Origin: Myxococcales bacterium
GTDB lineage: Bacteria; Myxococcota_A; Polyangia; Polyangiales; Polyangiaceae
Assembly: GCA_016212965.1 (NCBI GenBank)
Contig: JACRDA010000354.1
Location: forward strand, 1 to 64,000
DNA: 64,000 nt
Direction of reading: 5' to 3'
In this document: positions 49,978 to 58,970 of the stretch, in pieces
Numbering within the stretch: the first letter of the stretch is position 1
How the letters are laid out: each line of letters starts with the position of its first letter
Program-made: the position numbers and the translations under genes
Notes under the pieces: generated by a model
Databases searched by the model: none
Seen by the model: the letters and a program-made list of their open reading frames with translations, nothing else
What the model was told of the DNA's origin: nothing

Positions 49978-51629
49978 CGGTTGCGCGGGTGCGCCGGCAC
50001 GCCGCGCCGGATGATGGTGTCCTCGCACAGGTGCTCGTCCTGTTGCGGGTGGTCGAGCGTGTAGTGCAGGCCGCGGCTCTCGTGGCGGCTCGCGGCCGAG
50101 GCCACGATGAGCTCGGCGACGGTCGCGATGTTGCGCAGCTCGAGCAAGTCGCGCGTGACGAGGTGGCGCCAGTAGTACTCGCGGATCTCCTCCTGCAAGA
50201 GCGCGATGCGGCGCGCGGCGCGGCGGAGGCGGGAGTCCGAGCGCACGATGCCGACGTAGTTCCACATCGTGCGCCGGAGCTCGTCCCAGTTGTGCGCCAC
50301 GACGACGGCCTCGTCGCTCGGGACGGCCGAGCCGGTGGTCCACTCCGGCACGGTCGGCAAGGGCGCCGCGCGGAGCGCCCCGATCTCCTCGCCGAGCGTG
50401 ACCGCGGCCCGGTGGCCGAACACGAGGCCCTCGAGGAGCGAGTTCGACGCCAGGCGGTTGGCGCCGTGCAGGCCGGTGAAGGCGCACTCACCGACCGCGA
50501 AGAGGCCGGGGATGGTCGTGCGACCGTGCATGTCGGTCGTGATGCCGCCGCACATGTAATGGGCCGCCGGAACGACCGGGATGGGCTCGCGCGTGATGTC
50601 GAGCCCGAAGCTCAGGCAGGCCTCGTGGATGGTCGGGAAGTGCTTCGTGACGAAGCTCGCCGGCTTGTGGGTGATGTCGAGCAGGACGTGCTCGACGCCG
50701 AGGCGCTTCATCTCGTAGTCGATGGCGCGCGCCACGATGTCGCGCGGCGCGAGCTCCTTGCGGGCGTCGTGCCTCTCCATGAAGGCCGTGCCGTCGGGCA
50801 GGCGCAGGATCGCGCCCTCGCCGCGCAGCGCCTCGCTGATGAGGAAGCTCTTGGCCTTCGGGTGGAAGAGGCAGGTCGGGTGGAACTGGTAGAACTCCAT
50901 GTTCCCGATCTCGGCCCCGGCCCGGTAGGCCATGGCCACGCCGTCGCCGGTCGCGACGTCGGGGTTCGTCGTGTAGAGGTACACCTTGCCGGCGCCGCCC
51001 GCGGCGAGCACGGTCGCGCGCGCCAGGAACGTCTCGACCCTGGGGACCGTCGAGCCGGCCCCCGCGGCGGCCTCGCTCCCCGAGGGCGCGCCCTTCTCGT
51101 TCAGGACGTAGGCGCCCACGCAGCGCTCGGGCCCGCCGTAGTTCGTGAGCATGATGAGGTCGATGGCCGTGTGGCCGTCGAGGATGCGGATGTTCGGGTG
51201 GCGCGCGCAGGCCGCGAGCAGCGCCCGGGTCACCTCGCGGCCCGTGGCGTCGGTCGCGTGGACCACGCGCCGCGCCGAGTGGCCGCCCTCGCGCGTCAGG
51301 CTGAGCGCGCCCGACTCGTCGACGTCGAACGCCGCGCCGCGCAGACGCAGCTCGGCGATGCGCGCCGGCCCGTCGCGCACCGTGCGCTCGACCGCGACCT
51401 CGTGGCACAGGCCCGCGCCCGCGACGAGCGTGTCGCGGATGTGCGCGTCGAAGGTGTCGGTGGGGTCCGTCACGGCCGCGATGCCGCCCTGCGCGTACGT
51501 CGAGTTCGACTCCTCGGGGGCGCGCTTGGTCACGAGCGTGACCTCGCCTGCCGCGGCGGCGTCGAGCGCGAACGTGAGGCCGGCGACGCCGCTGCCGATG
51601 ACCAGGAAGTCGGTGTGGATGGGAGACAC
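49974..51629 (-). CDS. nadB: L-aspartate oxidase
   Basis: 551 residues. First step of de novo NAD synthesis: oxidises L-aspartate to iminoaspartate with FAD. The N-terminal FAD site VIGSGVAGLTFALDAA, the succinate-dehydrogenase-like motifs SNSTYAQGGIAAV and HGANRLASNSLLEGLVFGHR, and the C-terminal helical domain (NYVGIVRSDSRLRRAARRI) are all present. GTG 51629 is chosen because the flavin fold begins seven residues later as usual; ATG 51689 in frame is possible. nadA and nadC are not nearby. Divergent from etfBA. Confidence 0.92.
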   Translation of the reverse strand: MSPIHTDFLVIGSGVAGLTFALDAAAAGEVTLVTKRAPEESNSTYAQGGIAAVTDPTDTFDAHIRDTLVAGAGLCHEVAVERTVRDGPARIAELRLRGAAFDVDESGALSLTREGGHSARRVVHATDATGREVTRALLAACARHPNIRILDGHTAIDLIMLTNYGGPERCVGAYVLNEKGAPSGSEAAAGAGSTVPRVETFLARATVLAAGGAGKVYLYTTNPDVATGDGVAMAYRAGAEIGNMEFYQFHPTCLFHPKAKSFLISEALRGEGAILRLPDGTAFMERHDARKELAPRDIVARAIDYEMKRLGVEHVLLDITHKPASFVTKHFPTIHEACLSFGLDITREPIPVVPAAHYMCGGITTDMHGRTTIPGLFAVGECAFTGLHGANRLASNSLLEGLVFGHRAAVTLGEEIGALRAAPLPTVPEWTTGSAVPSDEAVVVAHNWDELRRTMWNYVGIVRSDSRLRRAARRIALLQEEIREYYWRHLVTRDLLELRNIATVAELIVASAASRHESRGLHYTLDHPQQDEHLCEDTIIRRGVPAHPRNR

Positions 51630-51826
51630 GGCGCCCGGAGCGTAGACGAAGGCCGCCCGAGCGCAAACCGCGAGCCGAAAAGCGGACATAAGCGCCGATT
51701 TCGTGAGCGCAAGCCGGCATTTGGGCCACCACGGCGGCCGCGGAAACGTGCTACTAGCCAGGGCCTGACGCGCCGCGCCACGCTCGTTGCGCGGCTCGCG
51801 CCCCGCCCTAGCCATAGGAGCAGAAT

Positions 51827-52651
51827 GTGAAGATCCTCGTTCCGCTCAAGCGCGTTGCCGACCCCGACAACGCCAACAAGGTGAAGATCCCCGCGGACGG
51901 CAGCCGCATCGAGACGACCGGGCTCGAGTGGAAGCCGAACCCCTTCGACGAGTACGCGCTCGAGGCCGCGCTGCGGCTCACCGAGGACGGCAAGGCTCCG
52001 AAGGTGCGCGCCGGTGAGGTCGTCGTCGTGACCTTCGGCCCCGCCGAGACCGACACGACGCTCCGCGCCGCGCTCGCGACCGGTGCCGACCGGGCCATCC
52101 GCGTCGAGTGCAAGGACGAGGAGCTCGACGGCCTGGTCGTCGCGCGCGCCCTCGCCAAGCTCGTCGAGACGGAGAAGCCGGATCTCGTGCTGCTCGGCAA
52201 GCAGGCGGTCGACGGCGACACGAACCAGGTGGGCCAGATCCTGGCGGAGCTGCTCGACTGGCCGATGGCGACCTTCGCCGCGACCATCCGCGAGGAGGCG
52301 GGCGGGCTGCTCGTCGGCCGCGAGGTCGACGGCGGCGTGTACTCGGTGCGCGTGAAGTTCCCGGCCGTCGTGACCGGAGATCTTCGCATCGTCAACGCGC
52401 AGAGCGTCTACTCGCTGAAGACCGACAAGGCCTTCAAGTACGCCGACGGCGTGCGCTTCGCGGCGCTGCCGGCGATCATGCAGGCGCGCAAGAAGCCGCT
52501 GCTCGTCAAGAAGCTCGCCGAGCTCGCCGCGGGCGCGCCCGTCGCGCGCTACCTCAAGTACGAGGCGCCCCCCCAGCGCAAGGCGGGCATCAAGGTGAAG
52601 GACGTCGACGAGCTCGTGTCCCGCCTGAAGAACGAAGCGAAGGTCCTGTGA
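51827..52651 (+). CDS. etfB: Electron transfer flavoprotein subunit beta
   Basis: 274 residues. Domain III of the ETF heterodimer, which carries electrons from acyl-CoA and other dehydrogenases to ETF:quinone oxidoreductase. Family motifs: KILVPLKRVADPDNA, NPFDEYALEAALRL, TGADRAIRV and the AMP-binding signature VLLGKQAVDGDTNQVGQILA. Start is GTG 51827; an ATG two bases earlier is out of frame and would stop at once. GGAG at -10. Followed at 15 bases by etfA. Confidence 0.95.
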   Translation: MKILVPLKRVADPDNANKVKIPADGSRIETTGLEWKPNPFDEYALEAALRLTEDGKAPKVRAGEVVVVTFGPAETDTTLRAALATGADRAIRVECKDEELDGLVVARALAKLVETEKPDLVLLGKQAVDGDTNQVGQILAELLDWPMATFAATIREEAGGLLVGREVDGGVYSVRVKFPAVVTGDLRIVNAQSVYSLKTDKAFKYADGVRFAALPAIMQARKKPLLVKKLAELAAGAPVARYLKYEAPPQRKAGIKVKDVDELVSRLKNEAKVL

Positions 52652-52666
52652 GCGGAGGAGATCCCA

Positions 52667-53638
52667 ATGGCTGACATTCTCGTCGTGGCTGAATTTGGGG
52701 AAGGCAAGCTCAAGAAGACGACCCACTCGGCGCTGACCTTCGCGCGCCAGGCCAGCAAGGCGCTCGGCGGGGGCTTCGCGATCCTCGTCGTCGGCAAGGG
52801 CCTCGACGCCGCCGCGCAGGAGCTCGCGGGCTTCGGCGCCACGAAGGTGCTCGTCGCCGACGATCCGTCGCTCGAGCGCTACCTCGCGGAGCGCTACGCG
52901 CCCATCGTGGCCGCGGTCGCGAAGAGCTACGCCGTCGTGGTCGCGACGGCGAGCGCCTTCGGCAAGGACCTCGTCCCGCGCGTGGCGGGGCGCCTCGCGG
53001 CGGGCTACGCGGCCGACATCACCGACGTCGTCGCCGACGGCGGCAAGCTCACCTACAAGCGGCCGATGTACGCCGGCAACGCCTTCGGCATGTGCCAGCT
53101 GTCGAGCCCGCAGGAGCTCGTCACGGTGCGACAGAGCGCGTTCGCACCGGCCGAGCCCTCGGGTGGAGCCTCGCCGGTCGAGAAGGTGGCCGTCGTCGCG
53201 CCGGGCAAGGCGAACGAGCGCATCGAGTTCGTGAGCTTCGACCAGGTCAAGAGCGAGCGCCCCGAGCTCGCCGAGGCGAAGGTCGTGGTCTCGGGCGGTC
53301 GCGCGATGAAGGAGCAGTTCTACACCCTGCTCAATCCGCTCGCGGACCTCTTCGGCGCCGCGGTCGGAGCGAGCCGCGCGGCCTGCGACGCCGGCTACTG
53401 CGGCCCCGAGCTGCAGGTCGGTCAGACCGGCAAGGTCGTGGCCCCGCAGCTCTACTTCGCCATCGGCATCTCGGGCGCCATCCAGCACGTGGCCGGCATG
53501 AAGAGCAGCAAGGTCATCGTGGCCATCAACAAGGACGCCGAGGCGCCGATCTTCCAGATCGCGGACTACGGCCTCGTGGCCGACCTCTTCAAGGTCCTGC
53601 CCGAGCTCGTCGAGAAGCTGAAGATCGCCAAGGCCTGA
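52667..53638 (+). CDS. etfA: Electron transfer flavoprotein subunit alpha
   Basis: 323 residues. N-terminal domain I ([20 protein letters not shown]) and C-terminal FAD-binding domain II with the ETF alpha signature: [40 protein letters not shown] and [22 protein letters not shown] ribosome site before ATG 52667. Forms the ETF with EtfB; partner dehydrogenases are elsewhere. Confidence 0.95.
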   Translation: MADILVVAEFGEGKLKKTTHSALTFARQASKALGGGFAILVVGKGLDAAAQELAGFGATKVLVADDPSLERYLAERYAPIVAAVAKSYAVVVATASAFGKDLVPRVAGRLAAGYAADITDVVADGGKLTYKRPMYAGNAFGMCQLSSPQELVTVRQSAFAPAEPSGGASPVEKVAVVAPGKANERIEFVSFDQVKSERPELAEAKVVVSGGRAMKEQFYTLLNPLADLFGAAVGASRAACDAGYCGPELQVGQTGKVVAPQLYFAIGISGAIQHVAGMKSSKVIVAINKDAEAPIFQIADYGLVADLFKVLPELVEKLKIAKA

Positions 53639-53646
53639 GAGCGCCG

Positions 53647-53970
53647 GTGGCGTACACGCCGCTACCGTTCGAGGGCCTCGGCTGGCAGGCGGGCGGGCAC
53701 CCGCTCGAGCTGAAGAAGCTCGTCGCGGGTGCCGGGCCCGTGGTGCTGCTCGCCTTCGAGCCCGGCTTCGAGGACCCGAACGTGTGCGTGCGGGGCCACG
53801 TGCTCTACGTGGTCGAGGGCACGCTCCGCCTCGAGCTCGACGCGGGCGCGGTCGACGTCGCGGCCGGAGAGGGCTGCGTGCTCGACCCCGGCACGCGCCA
53901 CCGGGCGAAGAACGTGGGCCCGGGGCGCGTCGTGTCGTTCGTGGTGTCGTTCGACCAGCCGCTCGGCTGA
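53647..53970 (+). CDS. Cupin-domain protein
   Basis: 107 residues, one cupin barrel: PNVCVRGHVLYVVEGTLRLE and AAGEGCVLDPGTRHRAKN give the two halves of the motif, with metal ligands reduced to one His in the first half and one in the second. GTG start eight bases after etfA, so cotranscribed with it. A small metal-binding or sugar-sensing role is possible; not predictable. Confidence 0.75.
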   Translation: MAYTPLPFEGLGWQAGGHPLELKKLVAGAGPVVLLAFEPGFEDPNVCVRGHVLYVVEGTLRLELDAGAVDVAAGEGCVLDPGTRHRAKNVGPGRVVSFVVSFDQPLG

Positions 53971-53996
53971 GGACGCGCTCGCCGCCGCTCCGCGCC

Positions 53997-54230
53997 TCAG
54001 CGCCCCGCCCGGGGCGTCATGCTCCGCCGCAGCGTGTTGATGGTGCGCGTGACGGCGGCGCACTCCTTCAGGATGCTCTGCGAGATGGCGCGCGCCGCGG
54101 TGCCGTCCTCGACCGTCTTCGTGGCCTCGGTGAGGGCGTGGCGCAGGAGCAGCGTGAGCTGCCGGTGGAGCTCGTCGACCTCGTGATCGGAGCTGAAGGT
54201 GAGCGTGCGCGTCTCGGGGTCGTATTTCAT
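53997..54230 (-). CDS. Small helical protein
   Basis: 77 residues (KYDPETRTLTFSSDHEVDEL ... SQSILKECAAVTRTINTLRR), no motif known to me. Reads in the same direction as the FabH-like gene, 24 bases downstream. Helical content and charge suggest a small cytoplasmic accessory protein. Confidence 0.55.
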   Translation of the reverse strand: MKYDPETRTLTFSSDHEVDELHRQLTLLLRHALTEATKTVEDGTAARAISQSILKECAAVTRTINTLRRSMTPRAGR

Positions 54231-54253
54231 GAAGGGAACGGACGCCTTCTTCC

Positions 54254-55237
54254 TCAATCGAGCTCGAAGAGCGCGCTCGCCCACGACAGGCCCGAGCCGA
54301 CGACGTTGAGCGACACCCGGTCGCCGGGGCGCAGATCGTCCCAGCGCTGCGACAGGACGGCGGGGGCGCCGGCCGAGGACTGGTTGCCGAAGTGGACGAT
54401 GTTGAACAGGTGCCGGTCCTCGGCGACGTCGCAGCGTCCCGCGACGCTCTTCAGCATCGTGAGGTTCGCCTGGTGACCGATGAAGTAGAGGTTCGGGCGG
54501 CGCTCGGGGCCGACCGCCTCCTGGTGCGCCTGGTGGAGCTCGCTCATGCGCTTGATGGCGAACTTCTGCACGCGCGCGCCGTTCTGGCCGAAGTGCCCGG
54601 TGCGGCGGATCCACACGTCGTCGGCGCCGCTCGGGGCCGAGCCGAAGCAGGTGTGGGTCACGCGCACCTTCGACGGCACGCGCGTCGAGATGACGGCCGC
54701 TGCGGTGGCGTCGCCGAACAGGATCGCCGTCGTCCGGTCGGTGTAGTCGACGACGCGCGTGATGTTCTCGGGCACGACCACGAGCCCGAAGTCGGGCGCG
54801 GCGTCGCCGAGGTGCGAGAAGAAGTGGAGCTGCGCGCCGAAGGACGAGCACGCCGCCGAGAAGTCGATGGCCGGGCACTCGATGCCGAGCTCCTTCGCGA
54901 TGGTGGCGGCCTCGGCCGGGATGCACATGTCGGGCGAGCAGCCACCCGCGAGCACGAGCCCGATCTGCCCGGGCTCGACGCCGGCCCGGCCGAGCGCCAT
55001 CTTCGCCGCGAGCGCGCCGGTCTTGCGGTTCGGGTAGACGGCGGCCTCCTGCGCGGCGCGCAGATCGCGGCAGCGCGTCTCCTTGATGAAGTCGAGCGGC
55101 AGCACGGTGCGCCGTTCCCGGATGCCGACGCGCGACAGGATCCACTCGTCGGTGGTGCCGATGTCGAGCGACTCGAGGAAGGCGTTGGAGAGGACGTTCT
55201 CTGGGTGGAAGTGGCCGAGGCCGTGCAGGTACAGCAT
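54254..55237 (-). CDS. FabH-like 3-oxoacyl-ACP synthase III (KAS III superfamily)
   Basis: 327 residues. Thiolase-fold condensing enzyme with the catalytic triad: Cys in DFSAACSSFGAQL, His in YFIGHQANLTML and Asn in HFGNQSSAGAPAV, and the conserved end LNVVGSGLSWASALFE. Typical KAS III length. No fab genes adjacent, so housekeeping FabH is unlikely; starter-unit synthase for a lipid or polyketide, or a CoA-dependent acyltransferase, are alternatives. Divergent spacing to the gene on its right is small. Confidence 0.85.
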   Translation of the reverse strand: MLYLHGLGHFHPENVLSNAFLESLDIGTTDEWILSRVGIRERRTVLPLDFIKETRCRDLRAAQEAAVYPNRKTGALAAKMALGRAGVEPGQIGLVLAGGCSPDMCIPAEAATIAKELGIECPAIDFSAACSSFGAQLHFFSHLGDAAPDFGLVVVPENITRVVDYTDRTTAILFGDATAAAVISTRVPSKVRVTHTCFGSAPSGADDVWIRRTGHFGQNGARVQKFAIKRMSELHQAHQEAVGPERRPNLYFIGHQANLTMLKSVAGRCDVAEDRHLFNIVHFGNQSSAGAPAVLSQRWDDLRPGDRVSLNVVGSGLSWASALFELD

Positions 55238-55320
55238 CTGCCGGGGGCAGTTAGCACATGCGCGGCGCGGAGATCACCGCCGCAACCACGCCGCGGCGCG
55301 TCGTGCGCGGCGCGACGTGG

Positions 55321-56418
55321 TCAACCCTCGGCGGCGGAGGCCCACGGGGCGGGTCGGCCGATCTTCGCCCAGAGCGCGAGGCCGTACGCGCGACCGAGCG
55401 CGCTCGCTGGCAGGTAGCAGTCGGGCTCGACGCGCTGCGGGGCGAGCACGGGCGGCGGGGCGGTCGGCTCGAGCAGCCGATCGAGGTCGGCGACGAGGTC
55501 CGCCGCCGAGGCGTAGCGGTTGTCGGGGTGTTTGCGCAGCAGCGTCAGGACCACGGCGTCGAGGTCTTTGCCGAGCTCCTCCCGCAGCCACGACGGCGGC
55601 GGGGGCTGGCTCGCGAGCTGGTGGGCGAGGTAGTCCTCGACGCTCGAGCCGCCGAAGGGCGTCTCGCCCGTGAACGCCCGGTAGAGGACGGTCCCGAGGC
55701 CGTAGAGGTCGGTGCGCGCGTCGCTCGGATCGGCGACGACCTGCTCGGGGGCCATGTACTCGACCGTGCCGAGCACCGTGCCGGCGTCGGTGATGCGGCG
55801 CTCGCGCAGAGAGGCCATGCCGAAGTCGATGAGCTTGACCCCGTGGGGCGCGCCGCCCTCGCTCGGCAGGACCAGGTTCCCGGGCTTGATGTCGCGGTGC
55901 ACGACCCCGGACGCATGGACGGCGTCGAGCCCGAGCGCCGCCTGCCGCGCCACCTCGAGGGCGAGGAACGGGGCCATGGGCCCGAGCCGGCGCAGGTGAC
56001 CGTCGAGCGATTCGCCGCGCACGAGCTCCATCACCATGAAGGGGACCCCATCGACCTCGCCGCAGTCGTGCGTGCGGACCACGTTCGGGTGTCGGATGCG
56101 CATCGTGGCGCGCGCCTCGACGAGGAAGCGCTCGCGCTGCGTCGCGTCGTCCGCGACCTCGGGCGCGAGGATCTTGAGCGCTACCTTGCGGTCGAACCGG
56201 AGGTCGTCCGCGACGTAGACGCGCGCCATCGCGCCCGTCCCGAGCAGGCGCCGCGGCACGTAACGGTCGGCGATGCGCACGTCGACGGGCCAGGCCTGAT
56301 CGGCCGTGGCGTGGGCCTCGAGCAGGGGGGTCCCGTCCCGCGGGCAGTAGCGCTCCCCGCCCGTGAAGTCCCCGTAGCAGCGGGTGCAGAAGCTTCTCTG
56401 TGGTGGCAGTGGCTGCAC
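55321..56418 (-). CDS. Ser/Thr protein kinase with N-terminal zinc ribbon
   Basis: 365 residues. Starts with a zinc-ribbon-like pattern (CTRCYGDFTGGERYCPRDG, ~11-30), then a complete Hanks kinase domain (~50-325): LLGTGAMARVYVADD, VALKILAP, HRDIKPGNL, LIDFGMA and MAPEQVV. The C-terminal ~40 residues are short, without membrane helix or sensor. The zinc ribbon followed by a kinase is a recurrent myxobacterial form. No phosphatase or FHA gene nearby. Its target is unknown. Confidence 0.9.
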   Translation of the reverse strand: MQPLPPQRSFCTRCYGDFTGGERYCPRDGTPLLEAHATADQAWPVDVRIADRYVPRRLLGTGAMARVYVADDLRFDRKVALKILAPEVADDATQRERFLVEARATMRIRHPNVVRTHDCGEVDGVPFMVMELVRGESLDGHLRRLGPMAPFLALEVARQAALGLDAVHASGVVHRDIKPGNLVLPSEGGAPHGVKLIDFGMASLRERRITDAGTVLGTVEYMAPEQVVADPSDARTDLYGLGTVLYRAFTGETPFGGSSVEDYLAHQLASQPPPPSWLREELGKDLDAVVLTLLRKHPDNRYASAADLVADLDRLLEPTAPPPVLAPQRVEPDCYLPASALGRAYGLALWAKIGRPAPWASAAEG

Positions 56419-56523
56419 GCGAACCCTCGGGGCCCCTCGTGGCGGGCGTTCGGTGCGAGGATGCGGGGGAAGGGCGCAGAGCGCAAGTCGGTGTCGGCTA
56501 GCCCACCCGCGGGCGACATCGAC

Positions 56524-57525
56524 CTACCGCAACGCCCCGAGCTTCACGTCGAGCTCCGCGCGCTCGCGCTCGGGGTCCGAGTCGAACACGATGCCGCCTC
56601 CGACGCCGTAGGTGAACGGGCCGGTGCCCTCGCGCCACGCCGTGCGGATGAGCAGGCTCGCCCGGACGCGCCCCTCCGAGGCGAAGGCGAGCGCCCCGCA
56701 GTAGGGGCCGCGCAGGGAAGGCTCGAGGGCCCGGATCATGGCGAGCGCGGCCCTTTTGGGGGCGCCCGTGACCGAGCCTCCGGGGTGGAGCGCCTCGAGC
56801 ACCGCGACGACGCTCGCGCGCAGCGGGCGGGGAGGGAGCTCGCCCTCGATCTCGCTCACGGTCTGCAGGGCGTAGGGCAGGGCGAGCGTGCGGCGCGCGG
56901 CGACGACCCGGACGGAGCGGGGGCGGCACACGGACGTGAGGTCGTTGCGCACGAGGTCCGTGATCATGGCGAGCTCGGCCGCGTCCTTCGGGCTCGCCTC
57001 GAGGTCCGCCGCGGCGTCGGGTGCGGCCGTGCCCTTCATCGGCTCCGAGCGCACGCGCGTGCCGTCGATGGCGAAGAAGAGCTCGGGCGAGCCCGACACG
57101 ACCTCGAGGCCCCCCGGCAGGCGCAGCCACGCCGCGAAGCGCGCCTGCCCACCCGCCGAGAGGCGCGCGAAGAGCGCGGCGGGCGAGACCAGGGAGAGGC
57201 TCGCCCGGACCGTGAGGCACACCTGGTACACGTCCCCCGCCGCGATGGCGGCGCGGATGCGCTCGACGTCGCGCGCGTGCCCGTCGGCGTGCAGGGTGAC
57301 CTCGGGCGTCGCGGGCGCGACGTCGAGCTCGAGCGCGACCGGGCGCGCGTCCCCGGCGAACGCCAGGCACTCGCGCCCGGGGAGCTCGAAGGGCGCGAGC
57401 CAGAGCACGGGGGCGTCGGCGCCGGCCCGGAGGTTCGTGACGAGCGTGAAGTCCGTGGCCCCGGCACCGAAGCCCCGACCGAGGAGCGCGAAGCCGCGCC
57501 GCGCCGCGAGCTCGGACCGCTTCAC
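56524..57525 (-). CDS. pabB: Aminodeoxychorismate synthase component I (short form)
   Basis: 333 residues. Chorismate-binding domain with EPMKGTAAPDAA (the Lys that distinguishes PabB from anthranilate synthase), SPKDAAELAMITDLVRNDL, LHPGGSVTGAPKRAAL and the C-terminal FTYGVGGGIVFDSDPERE. It makes 4-amino-4-deoxychorismate for folate with PabA. The N-terminal domain of long PabB is absent, as in the ~330-residue short forms. GTG 57525 overlaps the stop of pabA (GTGA), the expected coupled order. Confidence 0.9.
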   Translation of the reverse strand: MKRSELAARRGFALLGRGFGAGATDFTLVTNLRAGADAPVLWLAPFELPGRECLAFAGDARPVALELDVAPATPEVTLHADGHARDVERIRAAIAAGDVYQVCLTVRASLSLVSPAALFARLSAGGQARFAAWLRLPGGLEVVSGSPELFFAIDGTRVRSEPMKGTAAPDAAADLEASPKDAAELAMITDLVRNDLTSVCRPRSVRVVAARRTLALPYALQTVSEIEGELPPRPLRASVVAVLEALHPGGSVTGAPKRAALAMIRALEPSLRGPYCGALAFASEGRVRASLLIRTAWREGTGPFTYGVGGGIVFDSDPERERAELDVKLGALR

Positions 57526-58085
57526 GGCAGGGCCTCGAAGAAGCTCGTGAGCATGCGCTCGCCCTCCGGCGTCGCGTAGGAGTCGGGGTGGAACTGGAGC
57601 CCCGCGATGGGGAGCGTCGCGTGCTCGATCGCCATCGGGATGCCGTCCTCCGTTGCCGCGACGATGCGGAGCGGCGGGACGACCTCGGCGAGCGACAGCG
57701 AGTGATAGCGCATGACCGTGTGCGGCCCGCGAAAGGCAGCGAAGAAGCGCGAGGGCAGGAACTCGGCGCGCGCCGTCTTGCCGTGGCAGGGCGTCGACCG
57801 CACGAGCAGCGCCCCGAACGCGAGCCCGATCGCCTGGTGCCCGAGGCAGATGCCGAGCAGCGGCTTGTGCTCCGCCGCGGCGAAGCGCACGAGCTCGACC
57901 AGGCCCGCGCGCTCGGGATCGGTCGGCCCCGGACCGAGGACGACGGCGTCGCAGGCGCGCAGGCGCTCGGGCGCTCTTGCGACGGCGCGGCCGGACGCGA
58001 TCGTGACGGCCTCGCGGCCGACCGGCAGCCGGTCGACGACGTTCCAGCTGAAGGAGTCTTCGTTCTCGAGGAAGAGGACGTGCAT
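57522..58085 (-). CDS. pabA: Aminodeoxychorismate synthase glutamine amidotransferase
   Basis: 187 residues. Class I glutamine amidotransferase giving ammonia to PabB: VLFLENEDSFSWNVVDRL start, nucleophile Cys in GICLGHQAIG and His in GLQFHPDSYATPEG. The usual HPES is HPDS here, so the triad Glu is an Asp, a conservative but uncommon change. ATG 58085 is chosen as the family begins right at this point; GTG 58109 is in frame. Divergent from the HAD/ABC operon. Confidence 0.9.
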   Translation of the reverse strand: MHVLFLENEDSFSWNVVDRLPVGREAVTIASGRAVARAPERLRACDAVVLGPGPTDPERAGLVELVRFAAAEHKPLLGICLGHQAIGLAFGALLVRSTPCHGKTARAEFLPSRFFAAFRGPHTVMRYHSLSLAEVVPPLRIVAATEDGIPMAIEHATLPIAGLQFHPDSYATPEGERMLTSFFEALP

Positions 58086-58158
58086 CGCGATGGGGACCGG
58101 TCTCGACACGAGATACTAGCTCGTGACAGCGCTCTGCCACACGGCTACGCCCGGCGCG

Positions 58159-58965
58159 ATGGCCGACGAGCGAGGGCAGGCGCCGCTCCGGGCGCTCACG
58201 GTGGCGGAGCTCCTCCGCGAGCTCGAGCGCGAGCGTGCGAGCGTGACGGGACCCGCGATGCTGGCGTGCGACTGCGACGGCACCCTGTGGCGCGGGGACG
58301 TCGGCGAGGCGCAGCTCGAGCGCTTGCTCGCCGTCGACGGCGTGCGCGAGGCGGCGCGTGACGCGCTCCTAGCCGAGGGGCGCGCCGCTCACCTCGCGCT
58401 CGACGCCGCGGACTCCCCGACGGCGCTCGCGGCCGGCCTGTACGCCGGGTACCGTAGCGGGCGGTATCGCGACGCCGACGCCTTCGCGATGATGGCGTGG
58501 GTGTTCGCCGGGTACGACGCGGGCGAGCTCGAGGCCTTCGCGGACCGCACGCTCGACGCCTTCGGCCTCGCGACCGCCCTCCGACAACCGCTGCGGGCCG
58601 TGCTCGCGTGGGCCGAGGCGAACGACACCGAGGTGTGGCTCGTGTCCGCTTCCCCCCTCGCCATCGTGGCCCGCGCCGCGCTGCGCATGGGCATCCCGGT
58701 CGAGCGCGTGATCGCCGTGACGCCGCGCGTGGGCGGCGGCGTGGTCGAGCCCGGGCTCGCCGCGCCACTCTCCTACGGCCACGGCAAGATCGAGCGGCTG
58801 CGCGCGGTGCGGCCCGCCCACGAGCTCATCGCGGCGTTCGGCGACAGCGCGTACGACCTCGAGCTGCTCGCGGCCGCGCGCGTGCCGGTGGCCGTGGCAC
58901 CCGGCCCCGCGCTCCGCGCGCGCGCCGCCGAGCTGCCGCGCATGGTCGAGCTCGTCGAGATCTAG
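58159..58965 (+). CDS. HAD-superfamily phosphatase (SerB-like)
   Basis: 268 residues from ATG 58159 (GTG 58123 would add 12). HAD motifs: I DCDGTLWRGD (nucleophile Asp and general acid Asp), II VSASPLAIV (Ser), III Lys in YGHGKIERL, IV FGDSAYDLEL. Subclass I cap with helices, like phosphoserine/phosphate-sugar phosphatases. Five bases before the ABC ATPase start, so in one operon with a sugar-type importer. The substrate is not determinable; a phosphorylated compound brought in by the transporter is a plausible guess. Confidence 0.85.
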   Translation: MADERGQAPLRALTVAELLRELERERASVTGPAMLACDCDGTLWRGDVGEAQLERLLAVDGVREAARDALLAEGRAAHLALDAADSPTALAAGLYAGYRSGRYRDADAFAMMAWVFAGYDAGELEAFADRTLDAFGLATALRQPLRAVLAWAEANDTEVWLVSASPLAIVARAALRMGIPVERVIAVTPRVGGGVVEPGLAAPLSYGHGKIERLRAVRPAHELIAAFGDSAYDLELLAAARVPVAVAPGPALRARAAELPRMVELVEI

Positions 58966-58970
58966 CGGCG

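Noticed and set aside
49989..51830. 613-residue plus-strand frame opposite nadB
   Set aside because: Antisense of a full-length L-aspartate oxidase.
54254..55237. Naming the KAS III enzyme fabH
   Set aside because: No fatty-acid genes nearby and KAS III paralogues are frequent in myxobacteria, so the housekeeping role cannot be supported.
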